DNA from: Candidatus Cloacimonadota bacterium
Lineage (GTDB): Bacteria; Cloacimonadota; Cloacimonadia; Cloacimonadales; TCS61
DNA length: 64,000 nucleotides
Direction of reading: 5' to 3'
NCBI GenBank assembly: GCA_030445745.1
Contig: JASUTE010000004.1
Span: forward strand, 1 to 64,000
Shown here: positions 12,026 through 21,113 of the stretch, in pieces
Layout of the letters: every line of letters begins with the position of its first letter
How positions within the stretch are numbered: position 1 is the first letter of the stretch
Translations under genes and position numbers: made by a program
The notes under the pieces: generated by a model
What the model saw: only the letters and a program-made list of their open reading frames with translations
Told to the model about the DNA's origin: nothing
Database searches by the model: none

Positions 12026-13720
12026 CTATTTCAAAAGTATCATTTTCTGAGTATAAGAATGTGATGGCGAACTAATTCGATAGAAATATATTCCAGAAGT
12101 TACTTTTTCTTCAGCATCATTTTTTCCATTCCAAACAAGCTCGTGGCTACCAGCATTCAAATAGCCATTGTACAGGGTAATTACTTTTTCACCTTTTATA
12201 TTAAAAATAGTAACTGCTATGTGGGAATTTTGTTTAGTTTGGAAGCTGATAGTGGTTTCCGGATTGAAAGGATTGGGGTAGTTGGCCACTTTACTAATTT
12301 GGGGAATAGTTACTTGTGAATTAGAATTACCAAAGTCAAAATCATCATCGTTTCGTGGTTCGAGTTTATAGGTGCCATAAGAGTAATCTACAACGCCGGT
12401 GAGTTCAACAATTACGTCATCTTGCACAGGCTCGTATGTGTAATCTCCCATATCATCTACCACACAAGCTCCACTGCCATCGTCTACTTCCCATTCACCA
12501 TAACCCAGGTCGGGGTTAGTTACTGTAACATTCTGTAAGCTTATCAAAACTCCTTCATAAGCCTCTTCGGAAGACAGGGCGGCTGTAGAAATGGTAATTG
12601 GCGCAGGTAATTCGCCAGAGCCGGTAACTTCTAGATTTGCCAGCTCACCTAATTCTGTTTTATCATTATATTCTAATACAGTAGCTTCCAAATATATTTC
12701 ATCTGCTATATTCAGCATCGACGTATCGTAGTCTTCCGGATATACATTTATACCGTTCCAGGCGCCACTGCCATCTTGAATAAAGAAACTAGAGGGGAAA
12801 ATAGCTGTAACTATACCTGTAGTGGAAACCCGTTCTCCTAAATGCGGCGAATCACCGCTGGGATCTTCTGTGTATTGAATTTCATAGATGGTATAGGGAG
12901 TTACCGGTATTGGTTCGATTATGCTAAATGGAGCATCACTATCGTCCCATGGGTCTGTGCCATTGGCATTGGAGATTATAATTTTATATTCTCCCAAAGC
13001 TTGTTCAGCAGGAATTTCCCATTCCCAAGTGCCATCATTTTCGGTGTCAGCAATCAAAATTTCTCTATATTTATCTACTGTTTCCAGTTCAATTGTTACA
13101 TTGTCTTCAAAATTTACCGAAGACCATTCAATGTTATGCGTGCTACCTTGTTCCCACTCTTCGCCGCCATTTGGTGAAATAACGCTTATGGCAGGCTCGG
13201 AGCTGAATCCAGTTATCTCAGCATCATCTACATAAAACAGCGCATCGCCATCCCAGCCAGCATTCAGATCATAGAAACGGAATCCAACTTGTAGGGCGGT
13301 GGCACCTTCGGGAACTGTTCCCGAGTAACTTATCTGCTGCCAGCTATCCATATCTTCAGAATACTGATTTGTCCAGGTAGAGCTGGCACCTTCCCAGTGC
13401 AGCACTATGCTAACTCTTCCGGCTGGGTCATTATCGTATACCCAAGCCGAGTAGGTATAATCTACTCCCGGGGTAACTGGGAAAGCTGTGTTTTGAGTGT
13501 CAGTATCAGCCTGATTTTGGGTTGTTAAATTAACTTTTAAGCTATAATCACCTGAATGTACTTGCTCGGTTCCTTGCTCTACAGTAATTCCGTCCTCGAT
13601 TGTCCAATCATCTGGTTGTCCTGCTGTCCAGTTTTCAAAACTGGGATTGCTAATCATATTTTGGGCGTAGATCATAGTAGTAGTGAACACTAATAAAATT
13701 AAAATATAAGTTCTCTTCAT
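12026..13720 (-). CDS. Secreted protein with carbohydrate-binding-like, NGGEEW and OB-fold modules
   Basis: A 564-residue relative of the 1177-residue protein downstream. A signal peptide (MKRTYILILLVFTTTMIYAQ) is followed by a jelly-roll, carbohydrate-binding-like domain ('NPSFENWTAGQPDDWT', about 22-170). Then come one SPNGGEEW repeat (about 180-270), one OB-fold domain ('STTGIVTAIF...IQDGSGAWNGINVY', about 275-465) and the C-terminal sorting/FlgD-like domain (VANYPNPFNPETTISF to KMILLK). The start follows GAGGAGGG, and a TTGACC/TAAATT promoter lies just upstream. The shared modules show that the two proteins arose by domain shuffling. Binding to polysaccharide or cell-surface material is inferred only. 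Confidence 0.87.
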   Translation of the reverse strand: MKRTYILILLVFTTTMIYAQNMISNPSFENWTAGQPDDWTIEDGITVEQGTEQVHSGDYSLKVNLTTQNQADTDTQNTAFPVTPGVDYTYSAWVYDNDPAGRVSIVLHWEGASSTWTNQYSEDMDSWQQISYSGTVPEGATALQVGFRFYDLNAGWDGDALFYVDDAEITGFSSEPAISVISPNGGEEWEQGSTHNIEWSSVNFEDNVTIELETVDKYREILIADTENDGTWEWEIPAEQALGEYKIIISNANGTDPWDDSDAPFSIIEPIPVTPYTIYEIQYTEDPSGDSPHLGERVSTTGIVTAIFPSSFFIQDGSGAWNGINVYPEDYDTSMLNIADEIYLEATVLEYNDKTELGELANLEVTGSGELPAPITISTAALSSEEAYEGVLISLQNVTVTNPDLGYGEWEVDDGSGACVVDDMGDYTYEPVQDDVIVELTGVVDYSYGTYKLEPRNDDDFDFGNSNSQVTIPQISKVANYPNPFNPETTISFQTKQNSHIAVTIFNIKGEKVITLYNGYLNAGSHELVWNGKNDAEEKVTSGIYFYRISSPSHSYTQKMILLK

Positions 13721-13754
13721 TTTTCCCTCCTCATCGTTTTTAATTTCGGAACAA

Positions 13755-13782
13755 AATTTATTCTTTCATTATTTCTGGTCAA
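13755..13782 (-). promoter_or_regulatory. Probable housekeeping promoter of the 12026-13720 gene
   Basis: On the minus strand TTGACC (13782-13777), 16 bases, then TAAATT (13760-13755), about 35 bases ahead of the start codon. The same -35/16/-10 pattern is found ahead of hrcA. Confidence 0.5.
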
Positions 13783-13809
13783 TTATGTTTTAAATTTTCA
13801 AATTATAAA

Positions 13810-13831
13810 AGCTCTGCCTAGAAGCAGAGCT
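13810..13831 (-). terminator. Rho-independent terminator
   Basis: A perfect 8-bp stem (AGCTCTGC at 13810-13817, GCAGAGCT at 13824-13831) with a 6-nt loop and a short T-rich tail on the minus strand, downstream of the DUF6765-like gene. Confidence 0.75.
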
Positions 13832-13846
13832 AAAATAGAGTAAAGG

Positions 13847-14848
13847 TTACCATTCTTTAATTTCAAGTTGTTCTAATAACGGTGTTAGTTTTACTGTAGC
13901 ACGGCGTTGATATTCCTTAACTGCTTCTTGGAATTTGAACCAATGTGAATTTTTATAATTTTTTTTGAATTTATATTTATCCTTTACCGGGTCAAATTTA
14001 ATTATCTGGTCGTTAAACAATTTTACATCTTGTTCTACACTGTCTGCAAACCATTTTTGGGGATCATAGTCGGAAGCACCGTCAAAATTATCTAGTAGTT
14101 CCTTAATTTTATTTATTCGTTGTTCTTTTTGTTTTGGAAATAAATCCAGTTGTGTTTCATTAATTGGTTCTCCAATAACCTTATCAATATTTGTTTTAAT
14201 TTGATTCCAATTATTTTCCCACGAAGTTAGAAAGAGGAAATTAGAATAAAGCTTTTTGGCTGCTTGGATCAAGCGTTCCTTATTATCTATTATGGCATTT
14301 TCTTCGATCAGGCGAGGATCGTGCCAGGTAAGGTTGGGAATATCAGGTTTCACACCAGCATCGGCATGACCAATATTTGGTGAAAGTGTTTCCCAAACTC
14401 CTTGCATAGCGTTTATTTCATCGTAAGTTCCCACAAAATTCTGGTGGGCAAAAGTATCGGCAAGCATATGCGAGGCTATACCCAATGAGTATAAATTGTC
14501 ATCTTTTACTGCTTCAAAAAATATACCACTGGCATAGTTGCTAGCAGGGCTGGTCATAAGAAGATGCATTTTCCCATCTTTTCTACGTAATTTAGAACTG
14601 GTAGGGGTTCCTGGCATAAAGTGAAAGAGCACATAGATACGCATAAGTGATTTTTTAGGTTTCAAAATGTTCATTGTCTGAGAAATATAGTTTTCATATA
14701 TTTCACCTTCAGGTTTTTCTATTTGGAATTGCACGCAATTATCATCGGTATATTGGGAAGAATAAGCAATAGTTTCTGCTTCATCATTTTCAAATCCAGC
14801 TTCTAGTGCTAAATATTTAGTAAGGTAATAATGAAATTCTAAATTCAT
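13847..14848 (-). CDS. DUF6765-like protein (zinc phospholipase C/nuclease-like helical fold)
   Basis: A protein of 333 residues that begins MNLEFHYYLTKYLALEAGF and continues 'ETIAYSSQYTDDN', the pattern I associate with the DUF6765 family. Further on, 'SLGIASHMLADTFAHQNFVG' carries the His/Asp spacing of the zinc-dependent phospholipase C / S1-P1 nuclease-type helical fold. There is no signal peptide at the chosen start. An enzymatic role is plausible from the metal-ligand-like residues but is not shown. It is monocistronic, with its own terminator and AAAGGA ahead of the ATG. Confidence 0.75.
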   Translation of the reverse strand: MNLEFHYYLTKYLALEAGFENDEAETIAYSSQYTDDNCVQFQIEKPEGEIYENYISQTMNILKPKKSLMRIYVLFHFMPGTPTSSKLRRKDGKMHLLMTSPASNYASGIFFEAVKDDNLYSLGIASHMLADTFAHQNFVGTYDEINAMQGVWETLSPNIGHADAGVKPDIPNLTWHDPRLIEENAIIDNKERLIQAAKKLYSNFLFLTSWENNWNQIKTNIDKVIGEPINETQLDLFPKQKEQRINKIKELLDNFDGASDYDPQKWFADSVEQDVKLFNDQIIKFDPVKDKYKFKKNYKNSHWFKFQEAVKEYQRRATVKLTPLLEQLEIKEW

Positions 14849-14946
14849 AAAGCATCCTTTAATTTAATAAAAATAATTTCAGTGTTAATAATTCCTCATT
14901 TTTGCTGATTGTCAACTAAATAATAATTAACTGGTATATTTACAAG

Positions 14947-14977
14947 AAAAAAGCCTGTCAAAAAAACAGGCTTTTTT
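14947..14977 (-). terminator. Rho-independent terminator of glyA
   Basis: A 12-bp stem (A-rich arm plus GCCTGT at 14947-14958, ACAGGC plus T run at 14966-14977) with a 7-nt loop, immediately after the glyA stop on the minus strand. Confidence 0.9.
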
Positions 14978-14994
14978 CTGATTTTTATTATTTT

Positions 14995-16296
14995 TTATCT
15001 TCTCAATAGGTTTTCATAAATAGGAAATTTTTGGCAAAAATTTTTAACGTTATTTTTAATTTCAGCCAGTTTTTCTTCATCTTCATAGTTGTCGTAAACT
15101 TCTTTTATGAAATCTGCTATTTGTTCCATTTCTGGTTCTTTCATTCCTCTGGTAGTAACAGCTGGAGTGCCCAAACGAATACCAGAAGCAACAAAAGGTT
15201 TACGTGTGTCGAAGGGAACAGTATTTTTGTTAGCTGTGATGCCAGCTTTATCTAAAGCACCTTCCATTTTTTTACCAGAAGGTCCACCGGAATCTTTGTC
15301 GCCCAGGTTTATCATCATCAGATGATTATCGGTACCACCGGAAACTAGGTTAAATCCATTTTTCATAAGAGCCTTTGCTAATGTAGCTGCATTCTTTACT
15401 ATCTGCTTCTGGTAATCTTTGAATTCAGGAGTTAAAGCTTCTTGGAAAGCGGCAGCTTTGGCAGCAATAATATGCATCAGCGGGCCGCCTTGTACGCCTG
15501 GAAAAACTTGTTTATCTACTTCTTTGCGATATTCTTTTTTGCAAAGAATCAATCCACCACGAGGACCACGCAAAGTTTTGTGAGTGGTGGTAGTAACTAT
15601 ATCGGCATAGGGAATAGGAGAAGGATGTTGGCCTGTTGCTACTAAGCCAGCTATGTGTGCCATATCCACTACCAAATAAGCATTAACTTCATCAGCGATT
15701 TCACGGAATTTTCTGAAATCAATTTCACGTGGATATGCGCTAGCACCAGCTAAGATCATTTTTGGGTTCACATCTTTGGCTATCTTTCTTATTTCATCAT
15801 AATCGAAAGTTTCAGTTTCTTTATTAACACCATAGGAAGCTATGTTGTATAATGATCCAGAAAAACTTAGCGGGTGTCCATGAGTAAGATGACCCCCATG
15901 GGATAGTTTTAAACTAAGAATAGTATCACCAGGTTTTACCAGGGTAAAATAAGCAGCCATATTTGCCTGGGAACCAGAATGTGGTTGCACATTGGCATGT
16001 TCTGCACCAAATAGCTCTTTAGCACGTTCTATGGCCAGTCTTTCTACCTCATCGATATATTCACAACCACCATAGTAGCGTCCATAAAGTTTGTATTTAG
16101 GTTCACCCGTTTTACGGCTGTAACGGTAAGGATAACCTTCAGCGTATTTATTGGTCAAAACGGAACCAGCTGCTTCCAATACAGCTTCCGATACAAAATT
16201 TTCTGAAGCTATCAATTCCAGATTTTCGCATTGGCGCAGCAACTCGCTGTGCATAGCTTCATAAAGTTCACGATCTTGTTGTTTGATAATTTCCAT
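14995..16296 (-). CDS. glyA: Serine hydroxymethyltransferase
   Basis: A 433-residue PLP enzyme interconverting serine plus tetrahydrofolate with glycine plus 5,10-methylene-tetrahydrofolate. Family blocks are intact: [13 protein letters not shown], the PHSGSQAN block, DMAHIAGL, and [11 protein letters not shown] with Lys240 as the PLP lysine. After YAEGYP there is an unusual insertion of about 14 residues ([16 protein letters not shown], roughly 57-72) before the conserved RYYGGCEY; E. coli-type enzymes have only about two residues there. The start follows AAAGGAG. It is last in a ptb-rpiB-glyA unit with a 14-base gap to rpiB. Confidence 0.97.
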   Translation of the reverse strand: MEIIKQQDRELYEAMHSELLRQCENLELIASENFVSEAVLEAAGSVLTNKYAEGYPYRYSRKTGEPKYKLYGRYYGGCEYIDEVERLAIERAKELFGAEHANVQPHSGSQANMAAYFTLVKPGDTILSLKLSHGGHLTHGHPLSFSGSLYNIASYGVNKETETFDYDEIRKIAKDVNPKMILAGASAYPREIDFRKFREIADEVNAYLVVDMAHIAGLVATGQHPSPIPYADIVTTTTHKTLRGPRGGLILCKKEYRKEVDKQVFPGVQGGPLMHIIAAKAAAFQEALTPEFKDYQKQIVKNAATLAKALMKNGFNLVSGGTDNHLMMINLGDKDSGGPSGKKMEGALDKAGITANKNTVPFDTRKPFVASGIRLGTPAVTTRGMKEPEMEQIADFIKEVYDNYEDEEKLAEIKNNVKNFCQKFPIYENLLRR

Positions 16297-16310
16297 AATC
16301 GCTCCTTTTA

Positions 16311-16754
16311 TTATTTATTATCAAATTTTTCTATTTTCCCAACTCTACGCTGGTGACGACCACCTTCAAATTCGGTTTTCAGCCAAACTTTTATTATATC
16401 GTAAGCTAAATATTTAGCTATAAATCTGCCAGCTAATACCAGAACATTGGCGTTATTATGACGACGAGAAAGTTCGGCTAGTTTTTCTGTATGACACAGA
16501 GCGGCTCTTACGCCTTTAACCCTGTTACCAACCATGCTCATTCCCAAACCACTGCCACAGATCAAAATTCCACGGTCACAATCTTGATTGGCAACTGCTT
16601 GGGCTGCTTTGAATCCATAATCGGGGTAATCTGCAGGTTTGTTTTCAGAAATACCATAATCAATAAATTCAATAGTTTTGTCGTTAACGAAATATTCCAA
16701 AATATTCTGCTTTAATTCAAATCCAGCGTGGTCTGATGCTATAGCAATTTTCAT
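16311..16754 (-). CDS. rpiB: Ribose-5-phosphate isomerase B
   Basis: A 147-residue RpiB/LacAB-family isomerase converting ribose-5-phosphate and ribulose-5-phosphate in the pentose phosphate pathway. It begins [15 protein letters not shown], with the substrate-binding Asp8-His9. The catalytic Cys66 lies in '[12 protein letters not shown]', and 'NVLVLAGRF' follows. The length is typical. It sits between ptb and glyA, 9 bases after ptb; pairing with glyA is common in bacteria. Confidence 0.96.
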   Translation of the reverse strand: MKIAIASDHAGFELKQNILEYFVNDKTIEFIDYGISENKPADYPDYGFKAAQAVANQDCDRGILICGSGLGMSMVGNRVKGVRAALCHTEKLAELSRRHNNANVLVLAGRFIAKYLAYDIIKVWLKTEFEGGRHQRRVGKIEKFDNK

Positions 16755-16763
16755 AATTATTAC

Positions 16764-17669
16764 CTAATTAGCCATCAAACAGCACAGGGCTATTGAATAT
16801 AACTTGCTTTTTTCATTATCGCCGCGCGAAGGCAAAATTGTGGGAACTCTGCTACCGGCAACATAGGTAGCCATAGTTGCACCAGCTAATTTGGTCATAG
16901 TTTTATAGAAAACATTGCCTGCTTCCAAGTTGGGGAAAACTAAACAATCAGCTTGTCCTTTCACACAGCTTTTTAGTTTTTTTATTTTAACACTTTCGGG
17001 ATTGATAGCTACATCTAAAGCTAAAGGGCCGTCGATATCAACATTCTTTAGCTGACCTCGATCTCCCATCTTAGCTATTATAGCAGCATCAATAGTAGAG
17101 CAAACTTTGGGATTAGCTTTTTCTGTGAAGGAGATCAGAGCTACTTTAGGGCGATCGATGTGCAATTCGCGGGCCGTGTCTATAACGTATTTGGTGATAG
17201 CAATTTTTTGGTTAATATCTGGTTGAGGTATAAAGGCGCAATCGGAAGCAACCAGAAGTTTATTATAAGCAGGAGCTTCAACTAAGGTGATATGAGTGAG
17301 GGTAGCTTTGGGTATCATCAGGCCTTCTTGTTTATCTAAAATGCACTTCAAATACTTATCGGAACTAATAAGGCCTTTCATCAATATATCACCTTTACCT
17401 TCATTGATAAGTGAGACTGCTTTTTTGCCAGACTTCCATTCATCTGGTTCATGTACTATTTCAAAACTATTTGGGTCAATATCCAATTCTACACATTCTT
17501 GCTTGATTACTTCTTCATCGCCCACCAAAGTAACTTTTACCAGCTTATTATCAATAGCTTCTTTTACCGCATGAATAGTGTATTTATCTTGCCCGTAGGC
17601 AACCACTAAGTGCCGAGTGGGTTTTTGCTTTGCTAATTCAAAAAGTTGATCTAGCTTTTTGATACTCAT
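16764..17669 (-). CDS. ptb: Phosphate butyryl/acetyltransferase family protein
   Basis: A 301-residue member of the PTA/PTB family, which transfers an acyl group between CoA and phosphate. The size and the absence of an N-terminal extension fit phosphate butyryltransferase rather than long Pta. Family features include 'GDILMKGLISSDKYL', 'ITLVEAPAYNKLLVASDCAF' and 'DGPLALDVAINPES'. The acyl specificity cannot be read from sequence, and no butyrate or acetate kinase lies beside it. A promoter lies about 25-50 bases upstream of the start, and the ATG follows TTGGAGGA. First gene of ptb-rpiB-glyA. Confidence 0.88.
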   Translation of the reverse strand: MSIKKLDQLFELAKQKPTRHLVVAYGQDKYTIHAVKEAIDNKLVKVTLVGDEEVIKQECVELDIDPNSFEIVHEPDEWKSGKKAVSLINEGKGDILMKGLISSDKYLKCILDKQEGLMIPKATLTHITLVEAPAYNKLLVASDCAFIPQPDINQKIAITKYVIDTARELHIDRPKVALISFTEKANPKVCSTIDAAIIAKMGDRGQLKNVDIDGPLALDVAINPESVKIKKLKSCVKGQADCLVFPNLEAGNVFYKTMTKLAGATMATYVAGSRVPTILPSRGDNEKSKLYSIALCCLMAN

Positions 17670-17692
17670 CTATTCCTCCAATTATTTTTGCC

Positions 17693-17720
17693 AAAATATG
17701 CAAGTTTCGCTAATTGTCAA
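17693..17720 (-). promoter_or_regulatory. Probable promoter of ptb-rpiB-glyA
   Basis: On the minus strand TTGACA (17720-17715), 16 bases, TATTTT (17698-17693). It starts directly after the stop of the aminotransferase gene, so ptb-rpiB-glyA can be transcribed independently of the upstream genes. Confidence 0.5.
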
Positions 17721-17722
17721 GC

Positions 17723-18925
17723 TTAGTAGCTTATCATAGCTGAATATTTTTTCAAACCTTTTCGCAATAGTTTCATAGCTGCGACCAGATCGTCTTCATT
17801 TAAAACATAAGCTATACGTATTTCATTCTTTCCCATGCCTGGTGTAGCATAAAAACCTTCAGCTGGAGAAAACATAACAGTTTCTTTATTTTCTGAAAAT
17901 TCTGCTAACATCCATTTAGCAAAATCTTCTGCATCTTCTATAGCAGTTAATTTGGCAATAACATAAAAAGCGCCTTTAGGTTTGTGGCAAACGATTCCAG
18001 GTATTTTCTGCAGTTCCGAAAACACAATATCTCTTCTTTTTTTGTATTCAGCCAAAGTAGGTTGGAAATACTCCGCTTGCAGTTTGGTAGCAGCGCTAGC
18101 GGCCAGCTGTTCTATGGTAGGCGGGCATAAGCGGGCCTGAGCAAATTTTAAGGTAGCCGCCATTAACTCTTCATTTTTAGAGATCATGCAGCCAATACGA
18201 GCGCCACAGGCACTGTACCTTTTGGAAATGCTGTCTACCAATACAGCTCTATCGGCGATATTTTCTAATGTTAATATACTGGTATGGGAAAGCCCATCGT
18301 AAACAAATTCACGATAAACTTCATCCGCAATTACAAATATATCGTGCTTAATTGCCAGTTGGGCAATTCTTTCCAAATCTTGTTTACTATAAACAGCACC
18401 AGTAGGGTTACCCGGATTACACAGCATGATTGCTTTGGTGTTCACGTTTATTAGTTTTTCGATTTCTTCGTTTGGGGGTAAGGCAAATTCTTGTTCAGCA
18501 TGAGTGGTAAGTGGAGTTATTTTGGCGCCAGCCATTTTAGCAAATCCATTGTAGTTGGTATAAAATGGTTCTGGAATAATAATCTCATCACCAGCATCAC
18601 AAATAGCCATCATCGCAAAGATGATAGCTTCTGAACCAGCAGTTGTAACTATAATATCATCAGTGGATATGTGAATATCGTATCTAGAGTAATAATCTAC
18701 TAAATTTTGTCGATATTCCAACAACCCCTGGGAAGGGCCGTAGGCCAATACTTTGTCCTGGTAATTTCTGTAAACATCGATCATAACTTGGGGTGTTTCA
18801 ATATCGGGTTGGCCGATATTCAAGTGATAGATCTTTACACCCTTAGCTTTTGCTTCATCTGCAAAAGGCATTAGCTTCCTAATGGGAGAAGCCTGTACCT
18901 CTACTGCTCTTTTGGATAATTTCAT
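17723..18925 (-). CDS. Class I/II PLP aminotransferase (aspartate aminotransferase-like)
   Basis: A 400-residue fold-type I aminotransferase. Visible are NIGQPDIETP near the N-terminus, the AYGPSQG segment, NPGNPTG (about 170-176), ADEVY (Asp201, which contacts the PLP pyridine nitrogen) and SISKRYSACGARIG with Lys235 as the PLP Schiff-base lysine. It belongs to the broad AspC/AAT-I group; the amino acid substrate cannot be fixed from sequence. The start follows GAGGTGATA. It is 4 bases downstream of the DUF374 acyltransferase gene and probably cotranscribed with lpxB. Confidence 0.92.
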   Translation of the reverse strand: MKLSKRAVEVQASPIRKLMPFADEAKAKGVKIYHLNIGQPDIETPQVMIDVYRNYQDKVLAYGPSQGLLEYRQNLVDYYSRYDIHISTDDIIVTTAGSEAIIFAMMAICDAGDEIIIPEPFYTNYNGFAKMAGAKITPLTTHAEQEFALPPNEEIEKLINVNTKAIMLCNPGNPTGAVYSKQDLERIAQLAIKHDIFVIADEVYREFVYDGLSHTSILTLENIADRAVLVDSISKRYSACGARIGCMISKNEELMAATLKFAQARLCPPTIEQLAASAATKLQAEYFQPTLAEYKKRRDIVFSELQKIPGIVCHKPKGAFYVIAKLTAIEDAEDFAKWMLAEFSENKETVMFSPAEGFYATPGMGKNEIRIAYVLNEDDLVAAMKLLRKGLKKYSAMISY

Positions 18926-18929
18926 ATTA

Positions 18930-19535
18930 TCACCTCACTCTATTTTTTTCTTCTAAAATCTTAAACTTATTTTGAACAACACTTAGCTTGGTTTTTACTT
19001 CTTCCTTTGTTTTTATAGGAATCGGATCACCATAGGTTATGTTTATTTTTGTAAACAATTTTGGCAACCTGAATTTATCCCAAGAATTGAAAACATGTTC
19101 TTTTTTTATATCAACAGCTACGGGTACTATGGGAAGTTTACTTTGATAGGCTAAATATAACAAACCTTCTTTTATCTTCTCGGCTGGGCCTTTGGGACCG
19201 TCTGGAGTGATAGCTAAGGAATGGTCTTTTGCCAATTTCAGCATTTTCTTCATGGCTGCCAGGCTTCCTCGGGAGGAAGAGCCACGTGGTGTACGATAAC
19301 CTAAAAGGTTTACAGGGCCAGCGATAAATTCACCGTCTTGCGAAGGCGAAACCATAATCGCGACACCTTGTTTCCTGTGTAAATAAGCCAAAGGAATAAT
19401 GTTACGATGCCAAAATGCATAGATAACACGTTTATCAGGTATATTGCCAAAACATCTAAAACGCAGGGTTTTCCCAATAACTAATATTAAAAAAGCCCCC
19501 AGATATTTTTCTAAAAATAACAGAAATTTATTCAT
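18930..19535 (-). CDS. DUF374 lysophospholipid acyltransferase-like protein
   Basis: A 201-residue protein of the DUF374 branch of the PlsC/LPLAT acyltransferases. It shows 'YAFWHRNIIPLAYLH' (the degenerate family counterpart of H-x4-D), 'VSPSQDGEFIAGPVNLLGY', 'RGSSSRGSLAAMKKM', the 'AITPDGPKGPAEKIKEG' block and 'LPIVPVAVDI'. A hydrophobic N-terminal helix anchors it to the inner membrane. It probably acylates a lipid A or phospholipid intermediate, consistent with ATGA coupling to lpxB. Confidence 0.9.
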   Translation of the reverse strand: MNKFLLFLEKYLGAFLILVIGKTLRFRCFGNIPDKRVIYAFWHRNIIPLAYLHRKQGVAIMVSPSQDGEFIAGPVNLLGYRTPRGSSSRGSLAAMKKMLKLAKDHSLAITPDGPKGPAEKIKEGLLYLAYQSKLPIVPVAVDIKKEHVFNSWDKFRLPKLFTKINITYGDPIPIKTKEEVKTKLSVVQNKFKILEEKNRVR

Positions 19536-20641
19536 AACAGCATCTTTTTGATAATTTTAGCAGTTGCCAGTGAAGCAGAACGCTTTTCCATTAACTGATG
19601 AATTTCTTGTAGTTGGTTTTTCATAGCTGCATATTTTTTGGGATTTTCTAGATATTTTTTAATCCAACGAGCAATATTATCGCCATTAGCTTCATTCTGA
19701 ATTAGTTCTGGCACTATCTTCTTCTGCATCATTATGTTAGGTAGTCCAATTTTATCTATTTTCACCAGTTTTTTGCCTAAAAAATAGGAAATAGCACTGG
19801 TTTTATAGACGATGACAAAAGGTGTACCGATATATGCAGTTTCCAAACTTGAAGTTCCGGATTTTACCACCAGAAAATCGCAATATTTCATTAGTTCATA
19901 ATTATAATCACTAATAAATTGAAGTTTAGAATCATGAGGGAAGATATTTTCTGGCAAAGAATGAGCCCTAGAAATTAAAAACTCATATTTTTCTGCGGGA
20001 AATTCTCTGATGGCTCGATAAAATTGCGGTAATAGCTTTTCGACTTCGTTTATTCTGCTGCCAGGGAAAAAACCTAACCATTTTTTATTTATATTTAAAT
20101 TAAACTTTTCAGCAAACTGTTCTTTTGTTAAGCGAATCTTCACTTGCTCGGCAATAGGATGCCCTACAAAAGTAGAAGGTATTTCATATTTTTCAAAATA
20201 CTCTTTTTCCAACGGCAAAATGTAGGCTATGTGATCGGTATATTTTTTTAAATGATGAATGCGTTTTTGTTTCCATGCCCAAAATTGGGGAGAGATGTAG
20301 TACAAAACTTGTATTTGATATTTTTTTGCCAATCGTGCGATTCGCATATTCAAACCTGGGTAATCTACCAATACTACCAGATCTGGTTTGCTATTTTCAT
20401 TTTGAAAGATCTGTTTTATTTGTTTTTGTACTTTTATAAAAAAGAATAAGTGTTTCAAAACTTCCCAAAAACCCATAACAGCGAAGCGTTCAAAGGGATA
20501 TAGCTGCTGCAGTCCTGCTGTCTTCATTTTGGGACCACCAATTCCGAGGTGTTGGTATTGGGAATTTGGCAAATGTTTTATAACATGTGCAGCATGTAAA
20601 TCTCCCGAGTTTTCTCCAGCTATCCAGAATATCTTTTTCAT
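19532..20641 (-). CDS. lpxB: Lipid-A-disaccharide synthase
   Basis: A 369-residue GT-B enzyme (family GT19) that joins UDP-diacylglucosamine and lipid X to form the lipid A disaccharide at the inner membrane. It shows 'WIAGENSGDLHAAHV' at the start, 'GIGGPKM', 'VLVDYPGLNMRIA', 'YYISPQFWAWK', 'FVGHPI', 'FFPGSRINEV' and 'VKSGTSSLETA', all LpxB blocks. The ATG at 20641 is used because it overlaps the upstream stop (ATGA) and follows GAGG; an in-frame ATG five codons earlier is less likely. With lptFG at 2.8-5.2 kb it shows that the organism makes LPS. Confidence 0.96.
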   Translation of the reverse strand: MKKIFWIAGENSGDLHAAHVIKHLPNSQYQHLGIGGPKMKTAGLQQLYPFERFAVMGFWEVLKHLFFFIKVQKQIKQIFQNENSKPDLVVLVDYPGLNMRIARLAKKYQIQVLYYISPQFWAWKQKRIHHLKKYTDHIAYILPLEKEYFEKYEIPSTFVGHPIAEQVKIRLTKEQFAEKFNLNINKKWLGFFPGSRINEVEKLLPQFYRAIREFPAEKYEFLISRAHSLPENIFPHDSKLQFISDYNYELMKYCDFLVVKSGTSSLETAYIGTPFVIVYKTSAISYFLGKKLVKIDKIGLPNIMMQKKIVPELIQNEANGDNIARWIKKYLENPKKYAAMKNQLQEIHQLMEKRSASLATAKIIKKMLL

Positions 20642-21111
20642 TCTATGTCCTCGCACAGATCATCGATCTCGTTCAGCATATTTTCAGCGACGGTAAAATT
20701 GATGTAATCAGCAAAAGGCAGATGAAATTTTACCACTGGTTTTAATTTGGTCAGTACAGGACAGCCACTGCTTACCAGGAACATTCCTAACATTGAACTC
20801 ACACCACGCTGAATAGTGGTATCTTTAACATAATTCCTATTTTTACTTTCCACCTTCATTGTAATTTTTTCATAGGAAGCAGAAGCTTGGAAAAAATCGA
20901 TAACTTCTACAATGGAACCAGCAATCGGGCAATATTTTACCTTGGAACTGTGGAGGGGACAATTGAAACACTGATGGTTTTTTAATTTTGTCCATTCCGG
21001 TAATTGAGGAGGAATATTTTGCTGCAGACTCAAGGAATTGGCAGCCAATTTTATGTTGGAACAATTTTTTTTCTTGTTCTCATTTTCAAAAATATAATAT
21101 ATCTCTTTCAC
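20638..21111 (-). CDS. Conserved cysteine-containing protein of unknown function
   Basis: A 157-residue soluble protein with no signal peptide. After a variable N-terminus it has a Cys cluster, 'CFNCPLHSSKVKYCPIAGSI', then 'YVKDTTIQRGVSSMLGMFL', 'SSGCPVLTKLKPVVKFHLPF' and a short acidic tail. The four or five Cys residues suggest metal binding or an Fe-S cluster, but no named family is claimed. I have the impression of similar proteins in delta-proteobacteria and FCB genomes. It is coupled to lpxB by ATGA and lies 2 bases after yjbQ. Confidence 0.7.
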   Translation of the reverse strand: MKEIYYIFENENKKKNCSNIKLAANSLSLQQNIPPQLPEWTKLKNHQCFNCPLHSSKVKYCPIAGSIVEVIDFFQASASYEKITMKVESKNRNYVKDTTIQRGVSSMLGMFLVSSGCPVLTKLKPVVKFHLPFADYINFTVAENMLNEIDDLCEDIE

Positions 21112-21113
21112 TA

